A DNA stretch of 64,000 nucleotides from Actinomycetes bacterium (lineage in GTDB: Bacteria; Actinomycetota; Actinomycetes; Mycobacteriales; Mycobacteriaceae). The position numbers and the translations under genes are program-made. Every line of letters starts with the position of its first letter. Within the stretch, counting starts at the first letter, position 1. The stretch covers positions 1 through 64,000 of the forward strand of contig JAEXZY010000008.1 in assembly GCA_023404955.1 (NCBI GenBank). The letters run 5' to 3'. Below the pieces are notes generated by a model. It saw nothing but the letters and a program-made list of their open reading frames with translations. It was not told the origin of the DNA and searched no databases. Below, piece after piece: positions 26,683 to 35,357 of this stretch.

Positions 26683-27267
26683 GTGCGTAAGTGGAAGAGG
26701 GTCGACGGTGAGGACGGCCCGCGCTTCAGGTCGGCGCTGGCCGCGCACGAGGCCGATCTCCTGTCCAGTTTGGTGACGTCGCTTCGCGACATGCTCGACG
26801 AGCGGGCCGCCTCGGCACCGGTCGACGAACTCGCCGAGATCACCGGCATCAGGACAGGCAATTCGACTGCGCCGCAGGACGATACGATGAAGCGCCTGCT
26901 GCCGGACTTCTACAAGCCGGCGACCGAGCATCCCGCCGGTTCGGGTCCGGCCGAGAGTCTGAACAGCGCACTGCGCAGCCTGCACGAGCCCGAGATCATC
27001 GACGCCAAGCGTGCGGCCGCGGAACGTCTGCTCGCCACGATGCCCCCCGGTGGTGGAAAGTTCGAGCTGTCCGAAGACGATGCCCAGGCATGGGCGTCGG
27101 CGGTCAACGACGTACGCCTGGCGCTGGGCACAATGCTCGAGATCGGCCCCGAAGGGCCCGACCGGCTTCCCGGCGACCATCCGATGGCCGGGCACCTCGA
27201 TGTGTACCAGTGGCTGACCGTGCTGCAGGACTACCTGGTGGTGAGCCTGATGGGCACGGGTCGCTGA
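26683..27267 (+). CDS. DUF2017 protein
   Basis: The 194-residue alpha-helical protein starts at GTG with MRKWKRVDGEDGPRF. DUF2017 proteins lie beside clpS throughout actinobacteria, and the family has no proven function; M. tuberculosis Rv1332 is its counterpart. Conserved patches are LRDMLDERA and WASAVNDVRLALGTML. The stop overlaps the next start as ATGA. A link with ClpS-dependent proteolysis is suggested by position only. Confidence 0.88.
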   Translation: MRKWKRVDGEDGPRFRSALAAHEADLLSSLVTSLRDMLDERAASAPVDELAEITGIRTGNSTAPQDDTMKRLLPDFYKPATEHPAGSGPAESLNSALRSLHEPEIIDAKRAAAERLLATMPPGGGKFELSEDDAQAWASAVNDVRLALGTMLEIGPEGPDRLPGDHPMAGHLDVYQWLTVLQDYLVVSLMGTGR

Positions 27268-28301
27268 TGCCGGGCACGATCACCGACGTCGCCGGCATCC
27301 GCGTCGGACACCACCACGCGATCGACCCCGACGCGGAACTCGGTTCCGGGTGGGCGACCGGCGCCACCGTCGTGCTGACGCCGCCGGGCACAACTGGCGC
27401 GGTCGACGGCCGAGGTGGCGCGCCGGGCACCCGTGAAACCGACCTGCTGGACCCGAGCAATTCGGTGCGGCACGTGGACGCGGTGGTCCTGACCGGCGGC
27501 AGCGCGTTCGGGCTGGCCGCCGCGGACGGTGTCATGACGTGGCTGGAGGAGCAGCAGCGCGGCGTGGCCTTGACAGGTGCCGGCGGCGGCGGGGTGGTGC
27601 CGATCGTGCCCGCCGCGGTGATCTTCGATCTGCCGGTGGGCGGCTGGCAGTGCCGGCCGACCGCGGAGTTCGGCTACCGCGCGGCGGCCGAGGCGACGTC
27701 CGAGGTCGCGATCGGCACCGTCGGCGCGGGCGTCGGCGCGCGAGCGGGGGTGCTCAAGGGTGGGGTCGGAACCGCGTCGGTGACCCTCGACATCGGCGTC
27801 ACCGTCGGCGCGCTGGTCGTCGTCAACTCCGCCGGCGACGTCGTCGACCCGGACACCGGACTGCCGTGGCAGGCCGGCCACATCGAGGAGTTCGGCCTGG
27901 TGGCGCCGCCCGCCGACCAGATTGCCGCCTACGCCGACCGGCACGGCGAGCTGAGTCCGCTCAACACCACGATCGCCGTGGTGGCCACCGATGCCGCGCT
28001 GAGCAAGGCGGCCTGCCGCCGCGTCGCCGTCGCCGCGCAGGACGGCCTGGCCCGCACGATCCGGCCGTGCCACACACCGCTGGACGGCGACACGGTGTTC
28101 GCGCTGGCCACCGGCGCCGTCGACGTCGAACCCGACCCGACGATCCCGGCATCGATGTCCCCGGAGGTGCCACTGATGACGGCGGTGGGCGCCGCCGCGG
28201 CCGATGTGCTGGCCAGCGCGGTGCTGGCCGGAGTGCTGGCCGCCGGTGAGATCGCCGGAATACCGACCTACCGTGGGCTGTTGCCCGGAGCGTTCGAATG
28301 A
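27267..28301 (+). CDS. P1/S58-type N-terminal-nucleophile hydrolase
   Basis: The 344-residue protein belongs to the DmpA/NylC superfamily of self-cleaving aminopeptidase/amidase precursors. The predicted autocleavage lies in PLNTTIAVVATDA between Asn233 and Thr234, as in the nylon oligomer hydrolase NylC, giving an alpha chain of 233 and a beta chain of 111 residues. N-terminal VAGIRVGHHHA and VVLTGGSAFGLAAADGV are family motifs. The natural substrate is unknown. The gene is coupled to DUF2017 by ATGA and lies just before mec; counterpart of Rv1333. Confidence 0.9.
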   Translation: MPGTITDVAGIRVGHHHAIDPDAELGSGWATGATVVLTPPGTTGAVDGRGGAPGTRETDLLDPSNSVRHVDAVVLTGGSAFGLAAADGVMTWLEEQQRGVALTGAGGGGVVPIVPAAVIFDLPVGGWQCRPTAEFGYRAAAEATSEVAIGTVGAGVGARAGVLKGGVGTASVTLDIGVTVGALVVVNSAGDVVDPDTGLPWQAGHIEEFGLVAPPADQIAAYADRHGELSPLNTTIAVVATDAALSKAACRRVAVAAQDGLARTIRPCHTPLDGDTVFALATGAVDVEPDPTIPASMSPEVPLMTAVGAAAADVLASAVLAGVLAAGEIAGIPTYRGLLPGAFE

Positions 28302-28311
28302 AGGAGAGCGG

Positions 28312-28728
28312 GTGCTGACGATTCGTGCTGACCTGGTGGCGGCGATGGTCGATCATGCGCGCGCCGACCACCCGGACGAGGCGTGCGGGGTGATCGCCGG
28401 ACCCGAGGGTTCCGATCGGCCCGAGCGGTTCATCGCGATGGTCAATGCCGAGCGCTCGCCGACGTTCTACCGGTTCGACTCCGGCGAACAGCTCAAAGTC
28501 TGGCGGGCCATGGACGACGCCGACGAGGCACCCATCGTCATCTACCACTCGCACACCGCCACCGAGGCCTACCCGAGCCGCACCGACATCTCCTACGCCT
28601 CCGAGCCCGACGCCCACTACGTGTTGGTGTCCACGCGTGACCCCGACGAGCACGAGCTGCGCAGCTACCGCATCGTGGACGGTGTGGTCACCGAAGAACC
28701 CGTCACCGTCGTCGAGCAGTACCAGTAG
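28312..28728 (+). CDS. mec: CysO-cysteine peptidase Mec (JAMM metalloprotease)
   Basis: The 138-residue protein has the JAMM zinc motif HSHTATEAYPSRTD with an upstream Glu (DEACGV). In M. tuberculosis Mec (Rv1334) removes the newly made cysteine from the C terminus of the carrier CysO. The GTG start at 28312 is set by AAGGAG at 28301-28306. It is followed by cysO and cysM, so the whole CysM pathway is encoded in one stretch. Confidence 0.96.
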   Translation: MLTIRADLVAAMVDHARADHPDEACGVIAGPEGSDRPERFIAMVNAERSPTFYRFDSGEQLKVWRAMDDADEAPIVIYHSHTATEAYPSRTDISYASEPDAHYVLVSTRDPDEHELRSYRIVDGVVTEEPVTVVEQYQ

Positions 28729-28766
28729 CCAGCCCAGACCCGATCCCCGAACCGAGGAGTCTCGCC

Positions 28767-29039
28767 ATGTCCGTCACCGTGTCCATCCCGACGATCCTGC
28801 GCACCCACACCGGCGGTGAGAAGCGGGTGTCCGCGTCCGGTGCCACCCTGCAGGCGGTGATCGATGACCTGGAGGCCAACTACTCCGGTATCACCGAGCG
28901 CCTCGTCGACAACGGCAAGCTGCACAAATTCGTCAACATCTACGTCAACGACGAGGACGTGCGGTTCTCCGGCGGCCTGGACACCGAGATCTCCGACGGG
29001 GATTCGGTGACGATCCTGCCTGCCGTGGCGGGAGGCTGA
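28767..29039 (+). CDS. cysO: Sulfur carrier protein CysO
   Basis: The 90-residue ubiquitin-like MoaD/ThiS-family protein ends in Ala-Val-Ala-Gly-Gly; the terminal Gly is turned into a thiocarboxylate that donates sulfur to CysM. Beta-grasp landmarks NIYVNDEDVRF and ISDGDSVTILPAVAGG are clear. The stop TGA overlaps the cysM ATG by one base, which implies coupled translation. Counterpart of Rv1335. Confidence 0.97.
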   Translation: MSVTVSIPTILRTHTGGEKRVSASGATLQAVIDDLEANYSGITERLVDNGKLHKFVNIYVNDEDVRFSGGLDTEISDGDSVTILPAVAGG

Positions 29040-29998
29040 TGAGGTACGACTCCCTGCTCCAAGCGCTCGGCGGTACGCCGCTGGTCGGCTTGCCGCGGCT
29101 CTCGCCGGCGTGGGATGGCGATCCGCACGTCCGGCTGTGGGCCAAGCTCGAAGACCGCAACCCGACGGGCTCCATCAAGGACCGCCCGGCGCTGCGCATG
29201 ATCGAAGAGGCCGAGCGCGCCGGCCGTCTCCATCCCGGCGCGACGATCCTCGAACCGACCAGTGGCAACACTGGCATCTCGCTGGCGATGGCGGCCCTGC
29301 TCAAGGGCTACAACATGATCTGCGTGATGCCGGAGAACACCTCGATCGAGCGCCGCCAGCTGCTCGAGCTCTACGGCGCGCGGATCATCTACTCGCCGGC
29401 CGAAGGCGGGTCCAACACCGCGGTCGCGCACGCCAAAGAGCTTGCCGCACAGAACCCTTCATGGGTCATGCTCTACCAGTACGGCAATCCTGCCAACGCC
29501 GCCGCGCACTACGAGGGCACCGGGCCCGAACTGCTGGCCGACCTGCCCGAGATCACGCACTTCGTGGCGGGCCTCGGCACCACCGGCACGCTGATGGGGA
29601 CCGGCCGGTTCCTGCGCGAGAACGTCCCCGGAGTCCAGATCGTCGCGGCCGAACCGCGGTACGGGGAGGGTGTGTACGCGCTGCGCAACATCGACGAGGG
29701 CTTCATCCCGGAGCTCTACGATCCCGACGTGCTGACCACCCGGTTCGCGGTCGGCTCCTACGACGCGGTGCGCCGTACCCGTGAGCTGATCCAGGTGGAG
29801 GGCATCTTCGCGGGTATCTCCACTGGTGCGATCCTGCACGCGGCGCTGGGTATGGCGAGCAAGGCCCTCAAGGCGGGGGAGCGCGCGGACATCGCGTTCA
29901 CCGTGTGCGATGCCGGGTGGAAATATCTGTCGACCGGTGCGTACGCCGGTAGCCTGGACGACGCAGAAGATGCGCTGGAAGGGCAACTATGGGCATGA
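29039..29998 (+). CDS. cysM: O-phosphoserine sulfhydrylase (cysteine synthase M)
   Basis: The 319-residue PLP enzyme uses O-phosphoserine and thiocarboxylated CysO to form a CysO-cysteine adduct. The PLP lysine is in PTGSIKDRPA, the phosphate-binding loop is LEPTSGNTGIS, and the C-terminal tail ...ALEGQLWA, which closes the active site in M. tuberculosis CysM, is present. The gene overlaps the next one by 10 bases. Counterpart of Rv1336. Confidence 0.96.
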   Translation: MRYDSLLQALGGTPLVGLPRLSPAWDGDPHVRLWAKLEDRNPTGSIKDRPALRMIEEAERAGRLHPGATILEPTSGNTGISLAMAALLKGYNMICVMPENTSIERRQLLELYGARIIYSPAEGGSNTAVAHAKELAAQNPSWVMLYQYGNPANAAAHYEGTGPELLADLPEITHFVAGLGTTGTLMGTGRFLRENVPGVQIVAAEPRYGEGVYALRNIDEGFIPELYDPDVLTTRFAVGSYDAVRRTRELIQVEGIFAGISTGAILHAALGMASKALKAGERADIAFTVCDAGWKYLSTGAYAGSLDDAEDALEGQLWA

Positions 29999-30675
29999 CG
30001 GGCACCGGTGGAGGTCCCGGCCCGACCGCGGGGCGGGAGCGCCCCGCCTGGCTCGTCGGCGGGGTCACCATCGTGTCGTTCGTCGTATTGCTCTGGGTCA
30101 TCGAGGCTTTCGATGCAGTGAGCGGGCATCGGTTGGACAGCAACGGGATTCGACCACTGGAGACAGACGGGCTCGCGGGCATCCTGTTCGCCCCACTGCT
30201 GCATTCCAATTGGGAACACCTGATGGCCAACACCGTTCCGGCGTTGGTGCTCGGGTTCTTGATGACGTTGGCCGGGCTGTCTCGCTTCGTGTTCGCCACC
30301 GCGATCATCTGGTTGGTCGGCGGGCTCGGTACCTGGCTGATCGGCAACGTCGGCGCCCAGTGCCCCTACGTCGGGGTGCGCTGCGAGACCAACCACATCG
30401 GAGCGTCCGGCCTGATCTTCGGCTGGCTCACCTTCCTGATCGTGTTCGGCTTCTTCACCCGCAAGGTGTGGCAGATCGTCGTCGGGATCGTCGTGCTCTT
30501 CTTCTACGGCAGTGTGCTGCTCGGCGTCCTGCCCGGCACGCTCGGCGTCTCCTGGCAGGGCCATCTCAGTGGTGCGCTCGCCGGGGTGCTCGCTGCGTAC
30601 CTGTTGTCCGGCCCGGAACGGCGCACGCGCGCGCTCGGCAAGGGCGCCCCCGCTCCGCCGTACCTCTCCCGATGA
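29989..30675 (+). CDS. Rhomboid-family intramembrane serine protease
   Basis: The 228-residue protein has about six transmembrane helices. The catalytic Ser lies in HIGASGLIFGW and the His in QGHLSGALAG, and the HSNWEHLMANTVP loop resembles the conserved rhomboid H-x-N motif. It should cleave membrane proteins within the bilayer. Its start lies inside cysM (10 bases) and its stop overlaps the murI start (ATGA). Counterpart of Rv1337. Confidence 0.93.
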   Translation: MGMTGTGGGPGPTAGRERPAWLVGGVTIVSFVVLLWVIEAFDAVSGHRLDSNGIRPLETDGLAGILFAPLLHSNWEHLMANTVPALVLGFLMTLAGLSRFVFATAIIWLVGGLGTWLIGNVGAQCPYVGVRCETNHIGASGLIFGWLTFLIVFGFFTRKVWQIVVGIVVLFFYGSVLLGVLPGTLGVSWQGHLSGALAGVLAAYLLSGPERRTRALGKGAPAPPYLSR

Positions 30676-31502
30676 GCGCGGAGTTGCCGATCGGGATCTT
30701 CGATTCCGGGGTCGGCGGTCTGACCGTGGCCCGCGCGATCATCGATCAGCTGCCCGACGAGGAGATCCTGTACGTCGGTGACACGGCCAACGGTCCCTAC
30801 GGTCCGCTCACCGTGCCGCAAATTCGTGAGCATGCTTTGGCGATCGGCGACGACCTCGCCGAGCGGGGCATCAAGGCGCTGGTGATCGCGTGCAACACCG
30901 CGTCGTCGGCGTGCCTGCGAGACGCGCGGGAGCGGTATGCGCCGATCCCGGTCGTCGAGGTGATCCTGCCGGCAGTCCGGCGCGCGGTCAGCACCACGCG
31001 CACCGGCCGGGTGGGGGTCATCGGCACCGCGGCGACCATCGCGTCCGGCGCCTACCAGGACGCCTTCGCCGCCGCCCGCGATCTCGAGGTGTTCTCGGTG
31101 GCGTGCCCGCGCTTCGTCGACTTCGTGGAGCGTGGCGTCACCAGCGGTCGGCAAGTGCTCGGCCTGGCCGAGGGATACCTGGAACCGCTGCAGCAGGCAC
31201 AGGTCGACACGCTGGTGCTGGGCTGTACCCACTATCCGATGCTGTCGGGCCTGATCCAGCTGGCGATGGGCCAGGACGTGACACTGGTGTCGAGCGCCGA
31301 AGAGACAGCAAAGGACCTGCTGCGGGTGCTCACCGAGCGCGATCTGCTGCGCCCGCACCCCGTTGACGGGGGTCCCGCGCCGCGCCGGGTGTTCGAGGCG
31401 ACGGGCGATCCGGAGGCGTTCGCGCGGTTGGCGACGCGTTTTCTGGGGCCCACCCTCGACGGGGTGCGCCATGCCCAGGGTCACGCCGCGACCAGGACAT
31501 GA
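30672..31502 (+). CDS. murI: Glutamate racemase
   Basis: The 276-residue cofactor-independent racemase provides D-glutamate for peptidoglycan. Both catalytic Cys residues are visible in VIACNTASSA and LGCTHYPML, with the N-terminal IGIFDSGVGGLTV substrate loop. The start is coupled to the rhomboid stop by ATGA. Counterpart of Rv1338. Confidence 0.97.
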   Translation: MSAELPIGIFDSGVGGLTVARAIIDQLPDEEILYVGDTANGPYGPLTVPQIREHALAIGDDLAERGIKALVIACNTASSACLRDARERYAPIPVVEVILPAVRRAVSTTRTGRVGVIGTAATIASGAYQDAFAAARDLEVFSVACPRFVDFVERGVTSGRQVLGLAEGYLEPLQQAQVDTLVLGCTHYPMLSGLIQLAMGQDVTLVSSAEETAKDLLRVLTERDLLRPHPVDGGPAPRRVFEATGDPEAFARLATRFLGPTLDGVRHAQGHAATRT

Positions 31503-31571
31503 TCTGGGTCTCCGAAAGTACCGGGAAAGCGGCGATGTTTTCCGCACAGCGCTGGTGGGCATGGCAAGCTA

Positions 31572-32345
31572 GTGAGCGTGCGCGTCACCGTACTGGGGTG
31601 TTCCGGCAGTGTGGTCGGTCCTGATTCGCCCGCGTCCGGTTATCTGGTGACCGCGCCCGATACCCCGCCGCTGGTGCTCGACTTCGGCGGCGGCGTCCTC
31701 GGCGCCTTGCAGCGGCACGCCGACCCCAATTCGGTGCACGTCCTGCTGTCGCATCTGCACGCTGATCACTGCCTGGATCTGCCGGGGCTCTTCGTCTGGC
31801 GTCGCTACCATCCGAGCCCCGCCACCGAACGCGGCATGGTGTACGGGCCGGCCAACACGTGGGCGCGCCTGGGCGCGGCGTCGTCGCCGGAGGGCGGCGA
31901 GATCGACGACTTCACCGACATTTTCGACATCCGCCACTTCGTCGACAACCAGGCCGTCGAGATCGGGTCGTTGACGATCGTGCCGCGCCTCGTGTGTCAT
32001 CCCACGGAGTCCTACGGCATGCGCATCACCGACCCGTCGGGCGCAACGCTCGTTTACAGCGGCGACACCGGCTACTGCGATGCGCTCATCGACCTGGCTC
32101 GCGGCGCGGACGTCTTCCTGTGCGAGGCATCGTGGACGCATGATCCGAGCCGTCCGCCGCGGTTGCACCTGTCGGGCACCGAAGCCGGTCGCGCCGCCGC
32201 CAATGCGGGGGTGGGCGAGCTGCTGCTGACGCACATCCCGCCGTGGACGTCGCGGGAGGACGTCATCAGCGAGGCGAAGGCCGAATTCGACGGGCCGGTG
32301 CACGCCGTGGTCGCCAACGAGGCATTCGACATCACGCGCGGCTGA
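31572..32345 (+). CDS. Metallo-beta-lactamase-fold cyclic nucleotide phosphodiesterase (Rv1339 type)
   Basis: The 257-residue protein has the metallo-beta-lactamase metal motif LSHLHADHCLD, a downstream His in RLVCHPTES, Asp in YSGDTGYCD and a final His in LLTHIPPW. Its M. tuberculosis counterpart Rv1339 has been reported as an atypical cAMP phosphodiesterase whose overexpression lowers cAMP. A GTG at 31572 or the GTG at 31578 could be the start. Together with the cyclase at 8473-10083 it gives this window both ends of cAMP metabolism. Confidence 0.9.
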   Translation: MSVRVTVLGCSGSVVGPDSPASGYLVTAPDTPPLVLDFGGGVLGALQRHADPNSVHVLLSHLHADHCLDLPGLFVWRRYHPSPATERGMVYGPANTWARLGAASSPEGGEIDDFTDIFDIRHFVDNQAVEIGSLTIVPRLVCHPTESYGMRITDPSGATLVYSGDTGYCDALIDLARGADVFLCEASWTHDPSRPPRLHLSGTEAGRAAANAGVGELLLTHIPPWTSREDVISEAKAEFDGPVHAVVANEAFDITRG

Positions 32346-32408
32346 TCTCTCTTTCCGCCGCTTCGGGCGATCTCGGCGCTGTCGTGACGACCCGCTAGGG
32401 TTGGCCCC

Positions 32409-33191
32409 GTGTCCAGACGAGAAGACGGCCGGCTCGACGACGAGCTTCGCCCCGTCACCCTGACCCGCGGTTTCACCACGCACCCAGCGGGATCGGTGCT
32501 GGTCGAGTTCGGGCAAACGCGGGTGATGTGCACGGCGAGCGTCACCGAAGGCGTACCGCGCTGGCGCAAGGGCTCCGGCCAGGGCTGGCTCACCGCGGAG
32601 TACGCGATGCTGCCCGCCGCCACCCACGACCGTTCCGACCGCGAGTCGGTGAAGGGCCGCGTGGGCGGCCGCACCCAGGAGATCAGCCGCTTGGTCGGAC
32701 GCTCGCTGCGCGCGTGCATCGACCTCGCCGCGCTGGGGGAGAACACCATCGCGATCGACTGCGACGTTCTGCAGGCCGACGGCGGCACCCGCACCGCGGC
32801 CATCACCGGCGCGTACGTCGCCCTGTCGGACGCCGTGACCTATCTGGCGGCGGCCGGCAAGCTGAAGGATCCGCGACCGCTGTCGTGCGCGATCGCTGCC
32901 GTCAGCGTCGGCGTGGTCGACGGCCGCATCCGGGTCGACCTGCCCTACACCGAGGATTCGCGCGCCGAGGTGGACATGAACGTCGTCGCGACCGACACCG
33001 GCACGCTGGTCGAGATCCAGGGCACCGGAGAGGGCGCCACCTTTCCCCGATCGACGCTGGACAAGATGCTCGACGCGGCGATGGCGGCCTGCGATCAGCT
33101 GTTCGTGATCCAGCAGGAGGCATTGGAGTTGCCGTATCCGGGGACGCTGCCCGAATCGGGCGAGCCGGCCAAGAAGGCGTTCGGAAGCTGA
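32409..33191 (+). CDS. rph: Ribonuclease PH
   Basis: The 260-residue phosphorolytic 3'-5' exoribonuclease trims tRNA 3' ends. Recognisable are the N-terminal RREDGR(L)DDELRPV, VLVEFGQTRVMCTASV, the phosphate-binding LQADGGTRTAAITGAYVAL and VDLPYTEDSRAEVDMNVV. It starts at GTG and its stop overlaps the presumed CTG start of rdgB. Counterpart of Rv1340. Confidence 0.97.
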   Translation: MSRREDGRLDDELRPVTLTRGFTTHPAGSVLVEFGQTRVMCTASVTEGVPRWRKGSGQGWLTAEYAMLPAATHDRSDRESVKGRVGGRTQEISRLVGRSLRACIDLAALGENTIAIDCDVLQADGGTRTAAITGAYVALSDAVTYLAAAGKLKDPRPLSCAIAAVSVGVVDGRIRVDLPYTEDSRAEVDMNVVATDTGTLVEIQGTGEGATFPRSTLDKMLDAAMAACDQLFVIQQEALELPYPGTLPESGEPAKKAFGS

Positions 33192-33796
33192 CCCGGCTCC
33201 TGGTTGCCACCCGCAACGGCAAGAAGCTGACCGAACTCCAGCGGGTGCTCGACGCCGCAGGGGTGGCCGGTGTGTCGCTGCTGTCGCTGGCCGACGTTCC
33301 CGAGTTCGACGAGGCGCCCGAGACCGGCGCCACGTTCGAGGAGAACGCGCTGGCCAAGGCGCGGGACGCCTACACCGCGACGGGCTTGCCGGCGGTGGCC
33401 GACGATTCCGGCATCGAAGTCGACGCTCTCAACGGTATGCCGGGGGTGCTCAGTGCCCGCTGGGCGGGCCGGCACGGCGACGACGCCGCCAACACCGCGC
33501 TGCTGCTGGGGCAACTGGCCGACGTCCCCGACGAGCGACGCGGGGCGGCATTCGTCTCGGCGTGCGCACTGGTCCACGGACCCGGCGACGACGACGCCGT
33601 CGTGGTGCGCGGCGAGTGGCGCGGCACGGTGGTGCGTGAACCCCGCGGTGCCGGGGGGTTCGGATACGACCCGGTGTTCCTGCCCGCCGATTCGGAGCGG
33701 ACGGCGGCCGAACTGACCCCGCAGGAAAAAGACGCGGCGTCGCACCGGGGCCGTGCGCTGGCCGCGCTGCTGCCGGCGCTGCGCGCGCTCGTCTGA
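33188..33796 (+). CDS. rdgB: dITP/XTP pyrophosphatase (Ham1/RdgB)
   Basis: The 202-residue enzyme hydrolyses non-canonical purine triphosphates. Motifs are LLVATRNGKKLTEL (nucleotide binding), VADDSGIEVDAL, and GFGYDPVFLP. No ATG, GTG or TTG in this frame lies within about 70 bases upstream of the conserved LTRLLVATRN; the next in-frame GTG (in QRVL) would delete the nucleotide-binding loop. The CTG at 33188, overlapping the rph stop as CTGA and preceded by AAGAAGG at 33171-33177, is therefore the probable start. Counterpart of Rv1341. Confidence 0.9.
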   Translation: MTRLLVATRNGKKLTELQRVLDAAGVAGVSLLSLADVPEFDEAPETGATFEENALAKARDAYTATGLPAVADDSGIEVDALNGMPGVLSARWAGRHGDDAANTALLLGQLADVPDERRGAAFVSACALVHGPGDDDAVVVRGEWRGTVVREPRGAGGFGYDPVFLPADSERTAAELTPQEKDAASHRGRALAALLPALRALV

Positions 33797-33800
33797 CGGA

Positions 33801-34148
33801 TCAGGTCAGCCCGAACTGGGCTTTGATGTTCTGCGTCTGAAAGTGTTCGACGATGATGCCGACCAGCGGGATCGTGCCTGCGAGCAGGATGCCGACCGTC
33901 TTGGCGATCGGCCAGCGGACTTTCACCGCGAGGTTGGCCGTGAAGAGCAGGTAGACGAAGTACACCCAGCCGTGCACGACGGCGATCCAGCCCAGCGAGT
34001 CGTCGCCGAAGCCGTACTTCATCACCATCTCGTAGCAGAGTGCGATCAGCCAGACGCCGGTCGCCCAGGCCATGACCCGGTAGCCGGTCAGGGCCTTGCG
34101 GACGGTCTCGACGGAGGCGAGCGGCGAGGGCGATTCGGGTGCGGTCAC
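33801..34148 (-). CDS. DUF3817 integral membrane protein
   Basis: The 115-residue protein (GTG start) has three to four hydrophobic helices and the DUF3817 signature YRVMAWATGVWLIALCYEM, with VVHGWVYFVYLLFTANLAVKV. It is the positional counterpart of Rv1342c. It converges on rdgB with a 4-base gap, and its start overlaps the stop of the upstream lprD-like gene as GTGA. The family has no known function. Confidence 0.88.
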   Translation of the reverse strand: MTAPESPSPLASVETVRKALTGYRVMAWATGVWLIALCYEMVMKYGFGDDSLGWIAVVHGWVYFVYLLFTANLAVKVRWPIAKTVGILLAGTIPLVGIIVEHFQTQNIKAQFGLT

Positions 34149-34525
34149 GTACCGGTTCCTGTCATCTTGTCGTCGCCATCGATTCTGGCGAGTTCGGCCA
34201 AATAGGCGTTGTATTCGCGCAGCGTCACGTCGGCTTCAAGCGGCGCTGCCTTCGGGCGCTCAGGAAGCAGGCCCGCCGGGATCTCGGTGGGCGTCTCCGT
34301 CGTCGGTGGCGCGGGCGGCGCTTCCTCGTAGCGGACGAACTTGTAGTAGGCGTAGACGCAGAAACCGGCGAAGGCCGGCCACTGCAGCGCGTACCCCAGA
34401 TTCTGGAAGTCGCCGGAGGTCGATTCGAAGCGTGTCCACTGCCACCACGCCAAGGCGAGGCAGCCCGAGGCAGCGGCGATCGTCAGCAGGATGAGCGCCG
34501 GCCTCCTACGCCGCGTAGTGGACAC
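34145..34525 (-). CDS. lprD: LprD-like membrane protein
   Basis: The 126-residue protein has a hydrophobic N-terminal segment (residues 9-26, with ASGC as a possible lipobox) and a second one (about 44-62), then a Pro-rich stretch and a C-terminal ADVTLREYNAYLAELARID. M. tuberculosis Rv1343c is called lipoprotein LprD; the second hydrophobic segment argues equally for a two-helix membrane protein. The GTG start lies inside the 3' end of the LAGLIDADG gene (20-base overlap). Confidence 0.8.
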   Translation of the reverse strand: MSTTRRRRPALILLTIAAASGCLALAWWQWTRFESTSGDFQNLGYALQWPAFAGFCVYAYYKFVRYEEAPPAPPTTETPTEIPAGLLPERPKAAPLEADVTLREYNAYLAELARIDGDDKMTGTGT

Positions 34526-35288
34526 TGCTCAACGGTACCGCGCTGTCCTTCGGCCCGACGAACTCATCAAGGCGCTCGACCGCCGCCTTGCGATAGATGG
34601 ACACGATGTAGCGGCTTGACCGGCGCCACGGAATCTCGAGCAGATCGAGCGCGGCGGTGAACAGCCCGTGGATGTCCTCGGATCGATTGCTGAAGTGATA
34701 CCGGGTGCTCAGAATGCCCCGATCGTTTGCGACGACACGGCATCCGTCGCTGTGTAGAAGGCCGAGGACGAACTCCTCGGCCTCGGTGTCGACGATGGCC
34801 TGCTGCCACGGTTCAAGCACGATGCGCCGCTTGTGCTTGCGGCGCGGTCCGTGCTGCGGCAACAGGCATCTCCAGTGCTGCGAATACAGGCTGACGTCGA
34901 CGCAATTGCCCTTCCGCTTGACCACGGACGCCTTTTGGCCCGGCATCACTTCATCGATTGCCTGACGGCATCGGACGATGATGGCCGGATATTTGGTGTC
35001 GCAGGCAATGCGCAGACGCCACGATCGACGGTCTCGCGAAATGTAACCGTCGCCAAGGTACATCCCGAGCAGGTATGCGTATGCCCCCTCGGGCAATGCG
35101 TCGAAATCATGAAGAACACCGCACACTGACCCGCGACTTTTTCTGAACGTGAGGCTCCGGGGTGGATTGCGACGCCAATCGCGGACAGTTCCGCGGGGCA
35201 CTCCTGTGAGACGCGCGATCGCCCAATCGTTGAGCCCGCCCGCGATGAGCTGAGAAACGTGCTCGAACTCTTCGACGGATCTCGTCAT
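34506..35288 (-). CDS. Free-standing LAGLIDADG endonuclease-like protein with N-terminal HTH
   Basis: The 260-residue protein has a helix-turn-helix at residues 20-39 (NDWAIARLTGVPRGTVRDWR) and two LAGLIDADG-type helices, YLLGMYLGDG at 72-81 and VLGLLHSDG at 174-183, each with the Asp-Gly pair that carries the catalytic acid in monomeric homing endonucleases. It is neither in an intein nor obviously in an intron. Its base composition is visibly less GC-rich than the flanking genes. It is divergent from tRNA-Leu (70 bases apart) and overlaps lprD by 20 bases on the same strand. Function is unknown; nuclease or DNA-binding regulator are both possible. ATG at 35288 is chosen because the longer reading runs through the tRNA. 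Confidence 0.8.
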   Translation of the reverse strand: MTRSVEEFEHVSQLIAGGLNDWAIARLTGVPRGTVRDWRRNPPRSLTFRKSRGSVCGVLHDFDALPEGAYAYLLGMYLGDGYISRDRRSWRLRIACDTKYPAIIVRCRQAIDEVMPGQKASVVKRKGNCVDVSLYSQHWRCLLPQHGPRRKHKRRIVLEPWQQAIVDTEAEEFVLGLLHSDGCRVVANDRGILSTRYHFSNRSEDIHGLFTAALDLLEIPWRRSSRYIVSIYRKAAVERLDEFVGPKDSAVPLSSVHYAA

Positions 35289-35357
35289 GAACTCCACCCC
35301 CTCAACCAAACTAGGGGCGGCGTCTGACAACCTGTCATTGGTACGATCGCTTCCGCT

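Noticed and set aside
34506..35288. Intein or group I intron explanation for the LAGLIDADG protein
   Set aside because: No host protein or RNA gene is interrupted; splice-junction residues and intron cores are not visible, and the reading frame is self-contained.
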